Assembly: GCA_932294295.1 (NCBI GenBank)
Contig: OW028576.1
Location: 24,993,227-25,057,226 of the forward strand
Reading direction: 5' to 3'
Source of the DNA: Alitta virens
Taxonomy: Eukaryota > Annelida > Polychaeta > Phyllodocida > Nereididae
Length of the DNA stretch: 64,000 nt
This document shows positions 1 to 11,825 of the stretch, piece after piece. Made by a program: the position numbers and the translations under genes. Position 1 is the stretch's first letter. Each line of letters begins with the position of its first letter. The notes beneath the pieces are model-generated. The model saw only the letters and a list, made by a program, of their open reading frames with translations. It did not search any database and was not told the origin of the DNA.

Positions 1-645
1 TATCTTTATATGTAACCATAATTATTGCTAATATGTTTGACAATTATCAAAGACAGCTGGAACATTGTATTTGTATATAACATGGACATTTTTTATCGAT
101 GTTATTTTAGTTACAGTTTTTTATAAATATAATATACTGAGATAAGACTCTTTGTTATTGTTTTATAATTGATGCAGGCACCTTACCATTACTGACTCGC
201 TAGTTCAAACACTAACTGTGAAACTGAAGTTTTGAATGAGGGGAACACAGTTGTTGTTCTGATTGCCCAGCAAGTAACATTAAAGCAATGCCACATCCTC
301 TCTACAACAGGCCATGGCTAAGGGAATATGGTCTTTGCCTTGGGATGAAAATGTCCCTGGTTTGATAACTACCAGGCGCAGAGGAACTGAGAAAATCTGT
401 AATTTTTAATGCTCCAATCCTCCCAGATATAAAATGTGGCTTGAGGTAATGATGAGAGTTGTAAAATGCTCAACCAACCGGAAGTTAAACAGGCTTGTCA
501 AAAATGTAAAAAGCACAAAATCAGATCAATTAATTCGTGAGGGTGACAGTACCAATGCCAAACATTTATCATTGACAATTACATTAACAGGAATTGTACA
601 AAGTGAGTTGTGAAAAGTAATACAAAACTATAGCTGAGTTCCGTT

Positions 646-785
646 CAATTGCCATTACAAATTCTAGTTTTTATAATTGTTATAATTAAAAGTTCTTGTC
701 ATTATAATTACAAATTCAAGTCATTATAATTAAAAATTCTAGTTGTTATAATTACAAATTCTAGTCATTATTATTATAACTTTGT
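646..785. repeat. AT-rich minisatellite
   Basis: Degenerate tandem units of roughly 20-27 bp, built on alternating 'cattataatta' and 'aaattctagt' words. They lie in the block that is absent from the right-hand duplicate at 61.1 kb, so the expansion or its loss came after the duplication. Confidence 0.7.
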
Positions 786-1082
786 TGGCATTTCTCTAGT
801 TCTGTGATATCATTATTTTTGTCTCAATTACTCTATAGTCAATTGTCTTTCTGTAATTATATCCATTAAAGAATTTGTGCAAGTTATTTACACATTTGTA
901 CATGAATGTTTGTCTAAAAAAATATATATCAACTTTTTTGTAAAATATTGAGTCTTATCTCAGTGTAATTATAATGAATTTAGTTAGCATTTTATGTTAT
1001 CATTAGTATATTAACCAATTTTAGATCTGAATGTGACCATCCAATGTTTTGGTTAGATCAAGTAACACAGCTGTAATACATT

Positions 1083-3417
1083 TTGATTCTTGTATGTCTC
1101 TTTGCTTTCCTGCCTGATGTGACAATGACACCAGTTCCAGTTTTTGCAACCAATTGTCTTCATGATGGTGCCACTCTTGACTGTCACCACCGCCAGCTAT
1201 CTTCAGTTCCAAAAGTACCTCCAGAGGTCATCAAAGTCTTGTTAGATAATAACAACATAGACGGGATACAGAATTACGAATTTGCTGGAGCTACACAACT
1301 CAAAGTTATGTTTGTGGGAACTGGTAGTTCAATGGGTTCCCTGCCATGTAATTATTTCTCACCACTTCTAAACATTGCCTTAAAAAGGCTTTCACTTAGA
1401 AATGCAGGACTTAAAGGAATGTGCCAAACTGTTTTAAGGCAACTACAATCGCTGTCATACTTGAATATAGCCTGCAATGCATATGTCCAATATGTGTCTC
1501 TCTTACCTGTTCTTTTTAACATGGTAAAGCCATCACTGTAGACTCTGTCAATTGATATGATTGGGTATTGTGGTGCAGAAGTAGGGGATTATTATTACTA
1601 TGGTTTGGCCCACTCTAATTTGGATAATCATGAGACAAATTGGTAATGTGTTCTTCAACACAGACACCATAAAAACCCTGGCAAATGCAGAGGTAATTGT
1701 TCTTGGCCACTTATTCAGTTTGATAACAGTGAGCAACATGTGCCTGAAAGAGTTGAAACAATACTTAGTAACAGCAATTTAGTCACCATCGCTCTGCCTT
1801 ATTTCAAGGATCAAAAATACCCATTACAAACATTTGTGAAGGGAATGTGTGAACCAGATGAAATAGACTTAGAGGATCATCTTTACTTCCCAATGAATGA
1901 TCAATACACTCCTAAATTTCCTGTAGGAACAGGCTTGGACAACCTCAATACGAAAAAGAGTGTAGATAATAAATCTCCTTCAAATGGCAATGGCACCTCT
2001 CACAATTTGCTGACTCCATACAATTTGAAGCAAAGAGAAAAGACATTATTGAAAATACCTCCTTCATATCCAAGGGACACATTTGATAAGTTGCTGTTCA
2101 AGTATTTGCCACCATCTGTTAAGTCTCTATACTTGGATAACTGCCAACCAACTGTAATACAAAATTTGTTCAACCTCAACATAAATCAATTGAATAATGT
2201 TCAGTATCTCAATCTATCAACGATGTCTTCTGCACCTGAAATGAACTTGTTTGAAAATTTGAAGAAGTTTCAAAACTTGACTCTCTTAGAAGCAAAATTG
2301 TGCCAGATTTCTTCCATAGAAACAATTTTCCCACTGTTGCCCAATCTTGTTGCCATTAATTTTGATAATAACTCTGTCGCCAGTTTGGTAAACCCTTTCC
2401 AGAATATACCCAGCATGGAAAGAATATCATTGCAAAGCAACAGGATTTCTACTGTTGGTGAAGAAGCTTTTTCTAACCTCACAAAGCTGAGGAAGATATT
2501 ACTGGCTCACAATTCCATTTCATCCACATATCTGAACGTCGCAGATGCAAGTTCCTTGCAAGAAGTTGATATCAGTTGGAACAAGGTTCCTTATTTGAGT
2601 GAGAGATTCATCCAGGAATTAAACAAGCATCCTTCACTTGTTTTGAATGTAAAAAGTGACCAAATGACCTGTGATTGTAATGCTCTACCATTCATCAAAG
2701 GGGTTCAAGCAACCAACATTACTGTAGTTGACAACGATTCACTTTCGTGTGAATACAGAGACAATTCAACACGGATTCTTAACATAAACATAGATCATCT
2801 GCGAGTATCTTGCTACAAGTGGTTAATGCCCTTGTGCATTGCTCTTGGTACAGTCTTTGTGATTGGTTTAATAATGGCAATTGCATACAAGAACAAATGG
2901 ACACTGTTTCTCAAATATTACGTAGCTAAAAGACGATGGCGGATCTATTCAAAACGCATCAAATCCAATTTAGGTTTATTAAGTTATGACATGTTGACCG
3001 AATTTGAACCCACTTATGAGTATGATGCATTTATGGCACATGATAATGATGATTATGAATGGGTCAGTAGAGAATTCTGTGAAAAAGTTGAGGAAACATG
3101 GGGGAGAAAACTTTGTATTGCAAAGCGAGACTATCTTCCTGGATAACCAGTTTTCAAAACTATAGTGGATGCCATTGATCAAAGCAAACTGGTCATCTGC
3201 TTATTAACACCTGGCTTTGCGAAAAGTAAATGGTGTGATTTTGAGCTGAAATTAGCTCTGGACCGAGGCAAGAGTACAGTGATATTCATTTTAAAAGATC
3301 ACATACCTTGGGATCAATCAACAAAATTGATTCGTCAAATAATTTACAGCAGACAAGAAAACGCAAGGAAAAGAACTGTTTTGGAATCAGCTACGTGAGA
3401 GACTGTCGCAAAACTAA
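1083..3417 (+). pseudogene. Toll-like receptor pseudogene, copy 1
   Basis: A decayed TLR: secretory leader remnant, LRR region, LRRCT (CDCNALPFIK), one transmembrane helix (about 2822-2890) and a TIR domain starting near 3010 with an intact-looking RD..PG-type BB loop (KRDYLPG). Lesions seen by comparison with the copy at 61.4 kb are: loss of the 5' splice acceptor segment near 1080; a 318-bp in-frame deletion at about 1305 with 4-bp microhomology (ttat); a TAG stop at 1539-1541; a 14-bp deletion near 1633; a 4-bp deletion near 1710 that restores frame; a TAA stop in the TIR at 3144-3146; and a frameshift near 3360, after which the TIR box 3 (FWNQL) is read in another frame to a TAA at 3415-3417. 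None of these is shared with the other copy. The TIR-plus-TM segment could still be transcribed, but a functional receptor is unlikely. Confidence 0.88.
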
Positions 3418-3973
3418 GTAATCATTGGTAAATACTTTTTTTCTGCCGTTTATTTGGTCAAGAATAAAAACAGCTCAATGGATTTGCCTCAAATGTTCAG
3501 AGAATACTCACAACATCTACAAAACATTAGATAAATATGAATAAAAAGTGTAGAATAACTGATTATATGCCTGTGAGAGGAAAAGAAAAAATTATAATTT
3601 GGTAGTATTAATGTTATTATAATCAATCTATATTTGTTGATCAAGATTTGTGGTTAAAACAACCAAAATATTAATTTTGATCATCGAACGAAAATAAATG
3701 CATTAATTAGAGATAATGTTGTGCCCTCTTCCAAGTACTGAAGATCACTTAGAATGTTCTGGCACGGATTTGTAAGACAAGTGCGAATGTTGCCTGACGC
3801 CTGTGCCGAATGTGTTTTGTAAGTAAAAGCAAATGTTTTCCCTATATAGGTATCTATATTTACACATATTAAATTTTTTGTATTATCAGTTTTGAATGTA
3901 AGAAATAAAGTCAATTGTTTGATATCAAATGTTGCTATAATTCTCATTGTCAAAATTTAATATCACAAATACC
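3418..3973. other. Intergenic, no feature recognised
   Basis: AT-rich sequence downstream of the TLR pseudogene. Short open frames on both strands lack family resemblance and look accidental. It probably holds the former 3' UTR. Confidence 0.5.
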
Positions 3974-4100
3974 ACTTATTTCCTTTCTACTGAGTTTCAG
4001 GCTTCCTATGAAGTTTGGCACATTTCTTATATTATTTTGATTATAAAGAAATGTGCCAAACTTTATAGGAAACCAGAAACTCAGTTTGAAAGAAATAAGT
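3974..4100. repeat. Long hairpin (MITE-like inverted repeat)
   Basis: Two arms of about 55 bp (3974-4028 and 4046-4100) are reverse complements with a handful of mismatches, around an AT-rich loop of 17 bases. Each arm carries the word for 'gtttggcacatttctt'. It has no coding capacity. The shape fits a small foldback or MITE-type element. The family was not recognised. Confidence 0.8.
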
Positions 4101-4129
4101 CATGTGAGGGATATTAAATAGGTATCACT

Positions 4130-4965
4130 GTAGACACGTTTTTAGAATGGGACCTTCACATTAAAACTTTATTGACAAAAAACTAAAACTAAAATGTGCT
4201 ACCATTAACATCAAAGATACTTATATGTCAGGCAAATGTTCAAAGCCACCTAAATTATGCAATTAGTACCAAGGGATCAATGTTGAAAGATAGACACTTA
4301 AAGCAGATAAGAAAAAAAGAAAATATATCTTTTAGATTAATTTTTAACATTGGAAGAAGAGTGAACTACCTGAAATTTATAAAAAAGCTAATATACTGAT
4401 GGTTGAAGATCTAATTAAACCATCAGTCCTGAACATTTTCTACAAATATATTAATGGAACGTTACCATAACAAAGCAGTAATCTATTTGAAATATCAGAT
4501 CATTTTTTTTATTACAAAACATAGAAATGACTTACAAACACCTCAACATACTTCACCATAGTAAAATAAAGGTTTCTTGTCAAGGGCACCTAATCTATGG
4601 CCAGGCTTATCTGGAATAATTAAGGAAAAAAGTAAACTGAAAGTATTTGCAAAATGTTATTTAAAGGAATGATTAAGACCATGTTGAATTAAACATCTTG
4701 GCAGTAGATAGCTTTACAAATATATATGTTCCAATAGATCTAAAATTTGTCAAATGATAAATGGTTATCGTTGTATTCAAATGTTTATATTATATTTTAT
4801 ATTTATGTAAATAATTAATAGGGGACAGCATTTAAATAAAGTTTTTTTAAATCATGCATTTCCCCAACTATCTTATTTTGATACCATTCATTTTATAAAG
4901 ATATATGTATGTACATTGCTCCGGTCGAAAATAAAAAATCTGGAATCTGAATCTGAAAAAGATAA
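4130..4965 (+). mobile_element. Non-LTR retrotransposon remnant, 3' end of RT ORF
   Basis: Broken plus-strand frames read like the region after the reverse-transcriptase core in CR1/Jockey-type LINEs: QSHLNYAIS...G followed by an LKQIRKKENIS-like stretch, then VEDLIKPSVLNIFYKYINGTLP. Several stops and frameshifts interrupt it. The 3' end runs into a repeated 'tctgaatctga' tail at about 4937-4960, typical of LINE tails. 5' truncated and dead. Confidence 0.65.
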
Positions 4966-5217
4966 AAAAGACAAAAATGTTCAGTAATAGTTCAGTCACT
5001 TGCTTCATACAATATATGGCTTGAACATGTCTCTTTCATAATAGCTAGTTCATTCTAGCTTTGAGTAAACTTGTTGTTTCAACGCTGACATTTATATTTA
5101 GAACTTCAGTACCACACACAGCTCTGCAACAGTATCCACATGCCAGCCGTGTGCAGCCTCAGTTTTGCTCCAGCCATCAAAGCGCACAGAGCATCAGAGT
5201 TAAATCTCACCTGGTGC

Positions 5218-5560
5218 GAGCAAATTAACTGACATCCACATTTACGTCACGTTAAATAATACAACGTAAAAGCAGGTCAGTGACCTTTTTTTATTCTATC
5301 GTGTGTGTTAGAAATTGAGTTGTTGTAAAATGTGCAGGATGAGTAGATAATATTGTGCTGAGCAAATTAACTGACTTGTATATTTAAATCAGCAACAGGT
5401 CAGTGACTTTTTTATTCTATTATACTTTTTGTATTTTGTCAGGATCAGTAGACAGTATGATGCTCGCCTGTTCCGAACAAACTAACTGACTTCTAATTAA
5501 CATTTATTTTTCATCAGGTTTAATAGTATAATTAGTAAATAATTCTTTGGGCCAGGACGT
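5218..5560. repeat. Degenerate tandem repeat, three units
   Basis: Units starting near 5218, 5360 and 5474 share 'agcaaattaactgac', then 'caggtcagtgac' plus a T-run and 'ttctat', then a 'gcaggatgagtaga'-like word. Spacing is about 115-140 bp. One more unit, partly doubled, occurs at 6880-7110, beyond the LINE remnant. Confidence 0.65.
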
Positions 5561-5579
5561 AAGAATAAATAATAAATAA

Positions 5580-6680
5580 ATAATGTTTTATTACATGGCA
5601 ATCACAGAGATTAAATTCCTACAAGACTTCATTAGAAAAAAACATAAAACAATGTTTAATTGAAATTATATAAATATATAGAGGCTAAAACATTAAAATA
5701 TAAAGATGATAAAATTGAAATTAAATGTTTTATTAAAATAAGTTGCGATCCTAAGATCTGTTTTCATTCATGTATGGTACCAAGATAGGAAAGAGTTTGT
5801 GCTGTTCCTCTTGCATTTAATTGAAAAGATTCATACACATGTTGATCTCTTCTCTGACAAACACTGCAGACTACTGGTGTTTATGAGATATTCATAGCTG
5901 TAATCCATGTAACTGTAAATAATCCGGAGTGCTCTTTTTTTGCACTGATTCCAATAATTTAGTCTGATTTTGAAAATATCAGATGCCACACTTGGCAGGA
6001 GTATTCCATAACAGGTTGTATCATTGCACTATAGCATATCTTCAACAGTTACACCAGCTCTTTTCAACAAAATGAGGGAATACAGATGTTTAGCAGCTTT
6101 GAAATAAATAGTGTGGGACATGTACTTCCCAGGATAGGTCATTGGATTTAATAGTTGATTTGCTAATACGTATGAGCAGTTCTGTTGTTTTGTTTGCTCT
6201 CAAGTGCTCGTTGTTGCATATTGACTGCTGATTTGGTACAAGGTAACATCATCTGAATATTTCACCATAGGTAAGCTTGTGTGCAGGTAGTTCACCATGT
6301 CCAGGAATAACAAGGGTACAAGTTTTGTACCTGTGGGTACGCTGCCACGGAGTCCCGCCCATGTTGAAATCTTGACTGGTTGTCGTCTTCCAGACAGAAA
6401 TGAGGCAATACAAAAATTGTGGATAAGGTTGATAAGTGCGTGCGTTGTTCCTGTTCTCTTTATGCAGCCATACTGATCAGGAAAGATCTTTCCACCAATT
6501 TCTTCCCAGATCCACTTACAAATTAAAATAAAACGATCAATGATTTCGATTATAAGTAGGGGTCAAGCTAACTGGTCGCAGGTCCGTCTCAATGCTTCTG
6601 GGTGGTGTCATGATTCCTTGGGTAATGCGCTGTCAATTCAGCATTGAATATGGCTGCAAAAATTTAAATACGCAATTTCT
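5580..6680 (-). mobile_element. Non-LTR retrotransposon RT remnant (antisense)
   Basis: Read on the minus strand, about 6530-6240 translates in pieces to reverse-transcriptase landmarks: an FPDQYGC-like block after the fingers, a GRRQPVKI-like block, a PTGTKLVPLLFL stretch equivalent to the 'GvPQGs.LGPlLF' motif, and VKYSDDVT, equivalent to the YADD catalytic box. Frames change and stops occur, so it is dead. It sits between copies of the 5.2-kb tandem repeat, which suggests insertion into that array. Confidence 0.65.
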
Positions 6681-6879
6681 TTTTGATAATTTTTAGTTGC
6701 AATTTCATATTATTATGAAGTGGTCTTTACATGTTGGTGCCCTTGTTGCAACTAACTGCTAAATGCTAATACTTTGTGCATGACAGCTCACAAAACAGCT
6801 AACTGTTATATACAGTGCTAGTCACCAAGCATGGGAAATGCAATGCATAAACTGTTACACACATACATTACAGACTGTT

Positions 6880-7110
6880 CTATTGCGTGTTTTCTGTAAA
6901 CAAATTGCATTGTTGTGAGACATGCAGGATAAGAAGACGAAATGGTGTTCACCTGTTTTGAGCATATTAACAGACTTCTAATTTTACATCATTATTTTAA
7001 ATAACAAAATGTGAGAGTAGTTCAGTGACCTTTTTCATCATATTGTTCATATGTTCTTGTGAGACATGCAGAATGAGTGGATGATTTTATGCTTCAGTAT
7101 TTGAATCTCA
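6880..7110. repeat. Further units of the 5.2-kb degenerate repeat
   Basis: Contains 'gagcatattaacagac', 'gttcagtgacctttttc' and two 'gagacatgcagaatgagtgg'-like words, matching the units at 5218-5560 on the far side of the antisense LINE remnant. Confidence 0.6.
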
Positions 7111-8184
7111 TTAATTCACAATTGCATGGCAGTGACAGCGAAGTTGTCTCAATGAAGTGGTAAAACAGTGGATGTCAGCAAAAGTGGCTGGTTTTAATAG
7201 TAAAGCAGAAAATATATTTATTAAAGTCACCCGGACACATTTATACAAAATAATGTATAACATGTTTACTTTCATAACTACAACTAGGAATAAATGCTGT
7301 TTTGGAGGCCCCAGGAGACCCATGGGAGGTTGTCATAATTGACCCCCTGAAAACATTAAATATGTGTCTTATATATTATGATGCTAGTTTTATCTTTTAG
7401 CACAGTTACTGAAGAATAGAATGAAAAAAGATGATTTTTAGAAAAAGGCCTTAAGCCATTTAAGGGTAAAATTAGAAATTTTTACTTTAAAAAAAAAACC
7501 TAGACCTATATATCTATGCTAGTGGATATGTTTTGGTGGCAAATGTGTGAAATAAAGTGTTTTATCAGGTTCCAGGGGCTCTATTTTAAATTTGCACATG
7601 TAAGCCCATAATTTTTAGAATTTTTGAAGTGGCGGGAACATTTTCTGCATCTGTCTGGGCTGATTTCGACCCTTATATACTAATTAACCCTATTACCTGA
7701 AAAGAGCCAATGATTACTTATTTAGTGATAAATTAGCTATTTTTTGTTATATGATTCATATTTTTGGCAAGTAATTTCAGGCCTCAGCATTTCTTTTAAA
7801 ACAAAAGGTTAATGCGTTGCATTTGTTTGTTTTCCCAATGAGGCTATCATCGGACGCATCTGACAATAATTGTTATAAGTGTTCTAAATTGTGCTGTAAC
7901 TGTGATCAATATTATGAACACTTGTACGTGCTACATGTAAATGACATCATAAATGATTCATCAGCCAAATAATCTAGCATTGGATGTTGGAACTCATTAC
8001 ATTATGCAAACTGAAGGCATTTACAATTTAGTCGCTGTTATTTACAGGCATGAAATGTTAATGTTTTTTTTGCCAGTGCTTTTAATTTATTCATCCAAGC
8101 AGAATGGCCTTTAACGTTGCGTCAATAAAATGACTCAATGCATCGTGGTTGAGTGAACTAGTGCGTATATTACTATTTTACATG
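7111..8184. other. Intergenic, no feature recognised
   Basis: AT-rich sequence with short accidental frames only. I see no coding, RNA or repeat signal I can defend. Confidence 0.5.
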
Positions 8185-8352
8185 CAGTGGAGCCCTGCAA
8201 AAAAAACCACCATTAAGACCACAAAGATCCTTTAACCCAGGTCCCAGGTGTTGTCTTTCATAGTAATTTACCTCTCCACAAAGACCACTTTGCCATTAAG
8301 ACTAGTGAAATTTGCCCCAAAGGTGTTCTGAATTGCCAGTTTCCACTGTATC
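8185..8352. mobile_element. Possible pogo-like MITE
   Basis: A block of about 165 bp begins with CAGTGGA and ends with TCCACTG, the terminal word of pogo/Tigger elements, and contains repeated 'aagaccac' words. The flanking TA duplication is not clean, so the call is tentative. Confidence 0.35.
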
Positions 8353-9060
8353 GATCAATTTTCAATTGGTAATATGGTTTCTCTCTGACAAGTAGATGGT
8401 GGTCCACCTCTTGGTTTGATTTTTAACACAAATATACATGACTCTACTGCACTTACGGGTTAATCTACTCTATTATGTTTGCAATTTTCTAAGAACAAGA
8501 AAAACTAGTCTAGTCTATCTGTTAGAAATCTTCAGTAATGCCACAAATATGAACCTATTTTAATTTTTTCAATAGTCTGTCTTATTAGCTTCCATATTTT
8601 TCTTTCCTGTCTGCAAAAACTGATCATGTCTTAGTTTACTCAGTCTTTCATGTGAAATATGATAATATCATTTTTTATAGTCTGCTTTATCTGCATCCAT
8701 ATTTATTTTTCACAAAATTTAAGAAATATTTGAATTGCACCAGGTAGTATCAAATAGCACATCTTAAATTTCTGCTCAATGATAGCTAATGATGTGACTT
8801 AGAACTCCAATTATTATATTCTTGCCCTGCATTTTATTCACTTATTTTATTATTGGACCATTCATCGGTTTTTTTAGCTGTTTCTTTGTGAAAAAAAAGT
8901 AAATATTTTTTAGAATATATTCTTAGTTGTAAAGAATGTCAAGAACATCTATTGAATTGCAAACATGTGTCTGGAGTATTTCTTTTGAAAATGATATATT
9001 TTAGATAAATATGTCATTGATGTAAGTTGGTGGCAAATGCATTGTAAAACAAATTACAGC
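8353..9060. other. Intergenic, no feature recognised
   Basis: AT-rich. No frame, repeat or RNA structure was recognised on either strand. Confidence 0.5.
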
Positions 9061-9110
9061 CGTGGTCAAAAGTTTTTCGGACACTTGATTTTGGTCTGGG
9101 TTTTTTTGAT
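9061..9110. mobile_element. Possible Tc1/mariner terminal fragment
   Basis: Reads 'cagccgtggtcaaaagttt' followed by 'ggacac', the kind of word found at Tc1-family inverted repeat ends. I found no partner end and no transposase frame near it, so at most a solo terminus. Confidence 0.35.
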
Positions 9111-9960
9111 TTACTGCACTTTTTCCTGGATTATTTTTGATAATCATATTCACTCTCCTGAATATAGAATTGCACAATAATCACACCAATATATCAATAA
9201 AGTTGTGGTTGGATGGTCAGAGGGAAGAGCCTCTTTTCCATATGTTTCGCTGGTCCATTATACTTTTATGTTAAGCATCATAGTCTGGATGTTCTAAAAT
9301 TGATTATTTAAGTATGAAAGCACCATATTCAATCAGCTCCAAACAAGTGTTGTTAATGACAATGTATCACTGATTTGACTGTCTGTCAAAATTACTACTT
9401 TCTTAAACTTCTCAAATGATTGAAAATAACCTGATTTGATCAAGGCACACTAAATCTATAAGCAAATGAATCTATCAGGCATTAATTACAAAACATAAAT
9501 GATACATTGAAAGATATCAGGACCAAAACTTTGGAAAATCAATGGAAATTACATAATAATCCCTTGTTGAGAATTGTGACATCATTACTTGGTTTGTTTA
9601 TATATTGGATTTTTGAATTTTGATGGTATGAAAAATTAAATGCTAGGTGAACTTTATTTATTTCATAGAGAGATAGTGAACCCAGCAAGGCTCTGGATGG
9701 TAGGTTATCAGTATTAAGAAGACCATGAAGTGAAATGCAATATAATTATTATAAGCTTTATTCGTATAAAATATACAGTATAAAATTCAAGATTAATAAC
9801 AAAAACAAAATATTTAAAAACAATGATTCCACCAAAAAAAAAAAAAAAAAGAGGGTAGCAAAAACCCTAGATAATCAATTTGTGGCTAAATGTTCTATTA
9901 TATCACAGATATCTTTTTTACTGAGACTAAAGTCTTCACACAACTCATCCCTGATATGAA
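9111..9960. other. Intergenic with a poly-A tract
   Basis: AT-rich with an A-run at about 9833-9850. No gene recognised. The A-run may mark the end of an old retroposon on the plus strand, which is inference. Confidence 0.4.
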
Positions 9961-10060
9961 TTAACTCCATGATTTGAACACCAATTAATTGGTCACTCTC
10001 TAAAACAGTTTTGTAGTAATTATACTTTGGCCACTGTCATATTAAGTGACGATCCAGCTT
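9961..10060 (-). repeat. Dispersed repeat shared with 21.7 kb
   Basis: About 45 bp here ('ttggtcactctctaaaacag' onward) recur at 21747-21790. In both places the minus strand reads YYKTVLES(N/D)QLI, so this is likely the same fragment of a retroelement ORF. The wider element was not identified. Confidence 0.55.
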
Positions 10061-11640
10061 TAAGTTCTTAACATTATGTGAATTGATTATGCAGATGGCA
10101 AATAAAATCTGAGCAAAGTTGGCACTTGTTGACTACAGATTGGCCCAACGTCAGAGTAGTCAGACCTACAGATACTATATGGGGGTTGCCTTTCGCTCAA
10201 TGCCTGTGCTGGGCCAAGTTAGAAGACCCCACCGTTGGGGGTGACTGGGTGATTGGATAACACAGTGTAGAAGCATCTTATCATTATGTCTACCTCAGGC
10301 AGCAGGTCATACAAGCTGACTATGAACTAGGCTAGTAGCATTGAAAAAAAAGAACAAACAGGGCTTCTTTGTATTCTCAAAAAAACTTTTTAAAATATCA
10401 ATAGAAATAAGATAAACTTTATTGTCCAGTAAATTACATTCATAAATATATCTGACATACTGAGGTAGTCTTATTAGTGATGTGGTTCCTCTGTACAACG
10501 TCATGTTTCTGTTGATGATACTTTTCCATGATCATGCCTAGAGAAATATCAACAGCCAAAATTGTTAATCCTCATACATATTGCTCTATCCTAATTACAA
10601 ACAATCCCATTGGCATTACAATTGCATGATACTATTATATTGGCTCCACAGCCCATCACTGCAGCCAATAAACAATGTGTTCAATCAACTTGCCATGTGA
10701 CCATATTACCATGTTTCACCATTTTGCTTGATAATGCATTTTTTGTACCTTATAATTCAATATACCTAAAAAGTGAAAGAGAAAAAATTAGCAAATTGTA
10801 TGGTGTGTTACATAGTATTGGGAAAGCAACAGTTGACAAAAGTGAAAGTAGATAAATAGAGATGACCAAAAATAATTACTAGAGAATCTAAACTGAGAGG
10901 TGTGGGACACAAAGTGATGTTAATTATTGGTTTTACTGTCCTAACACAGAAGCAGACTAATGTTCAATTGGCTAAAATTGAAATTTTTAAACAACAATGC
11001 TGAACTGCAAAGTGTTGCTAAATCATGTTACAACAGACTGAATTGGCTGATTTTATTTATCTAAACAACTAACAGGACCATGTTAGCATATATGGCCTGT
11101 GGCATCATTATACAACTAAATTGAATGCTTAATAAAAGGAATGAAAAGCCCAGTTGTGGAGAGTCTATTTCATTTCATTTTTTGGTCCCAATTCTTTGCC
11201 ATAAATTTATCCATTTTCAAAGCACTTTTTGCCCTAAAAACCCACATCAAAGGTTAAACTAAATGATTATTGTCTCAATTTCCACTAATTTTCCTATTAC
11301 TGTGATGCTCAAGCACCCAAACTGACCTAAATATAGCTAATGGAGTTTCCCTTAAAATGCTCTACATGTTGCATGATATGAGTAACCGCCTTTTATGGTT
11401 ATTGGGTGATTGGATCTGTCTGTAACATGAGCTATGTAGTGGGTACTGAAAAGGTCAATGCATCCAGAATAGCATTAACATACTATTGTACAGTGAAAGA
11501 GTCCCATTTTGACAGTGTGTTACAGTTTCTAAATAAAATGGTGTGTCATAGACATTTGTGATTCCAAATCAGGCTGAAGAAAAAGTTTAATGTATTGGAT
11601 GATTTGTAACTTCAGAAAGTCATTGTCTTCCAACCGAATG
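10061..11640. other. Intergenic upstream of the GST gene
   Basis: No gene recognised. Short frames at 10307-10504 and 10610-10855 have no family features. The distal part should include the GST promoter, but no convincing TATA or initiator was found. Confidence 0.45.
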
Positions 11641-11645
11641 AATAG

Positions 11646-11742
11646 ATCGTTAGATAGATAGATAGACAGATAAACAGATAGATAGACAGCTAGACAGATA
11701 AATGGACAGATAGACAGACAGACAGATAAATGGACAGATGGC
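11646..11742. repeat. GATA/GACA microsatellite
   Basis: Interrupted (gata)n and (gaca)n tetranucleotide runs about 100 bp ahead of the GST start codon. Confidence 0.9.
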
Positions 11743-11825
11743 ACATTACCACAATGGATTATGAATATTATTAGAAGGAGCGTTATTGATAAAAACAAAA
11801 ATATAATTCCAGGAAACATTCCAAG

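Larger units (their letters stand above)
1..3417 (+). repeat. Segmental direct duplication, left copy (TLR unit)
   Basis: The first bases of the window match the sequence starting at 60833, and the match continues through the TLR reading frame of both copies. The copies therefore form a direct repeat about 60 kb apart. The left copy has an extra block of roughly 430 bp (about 391-825) and a short block near 180-230 that the right copy lacks. It lacks about 318 bp inside the LRR region and the segment holding the splice acceptor of the coding exon. The left limit is outside the window. The right limit cannot be placed because the other copy is cut by the window end. Confidence 0.85.

Noticed and set aside
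9735..9959. Plus-strand ORF of 74 codons with a Lys run
   Set aside because: The Lys run is a poly-A tract and the rest is AT-rich without family features.
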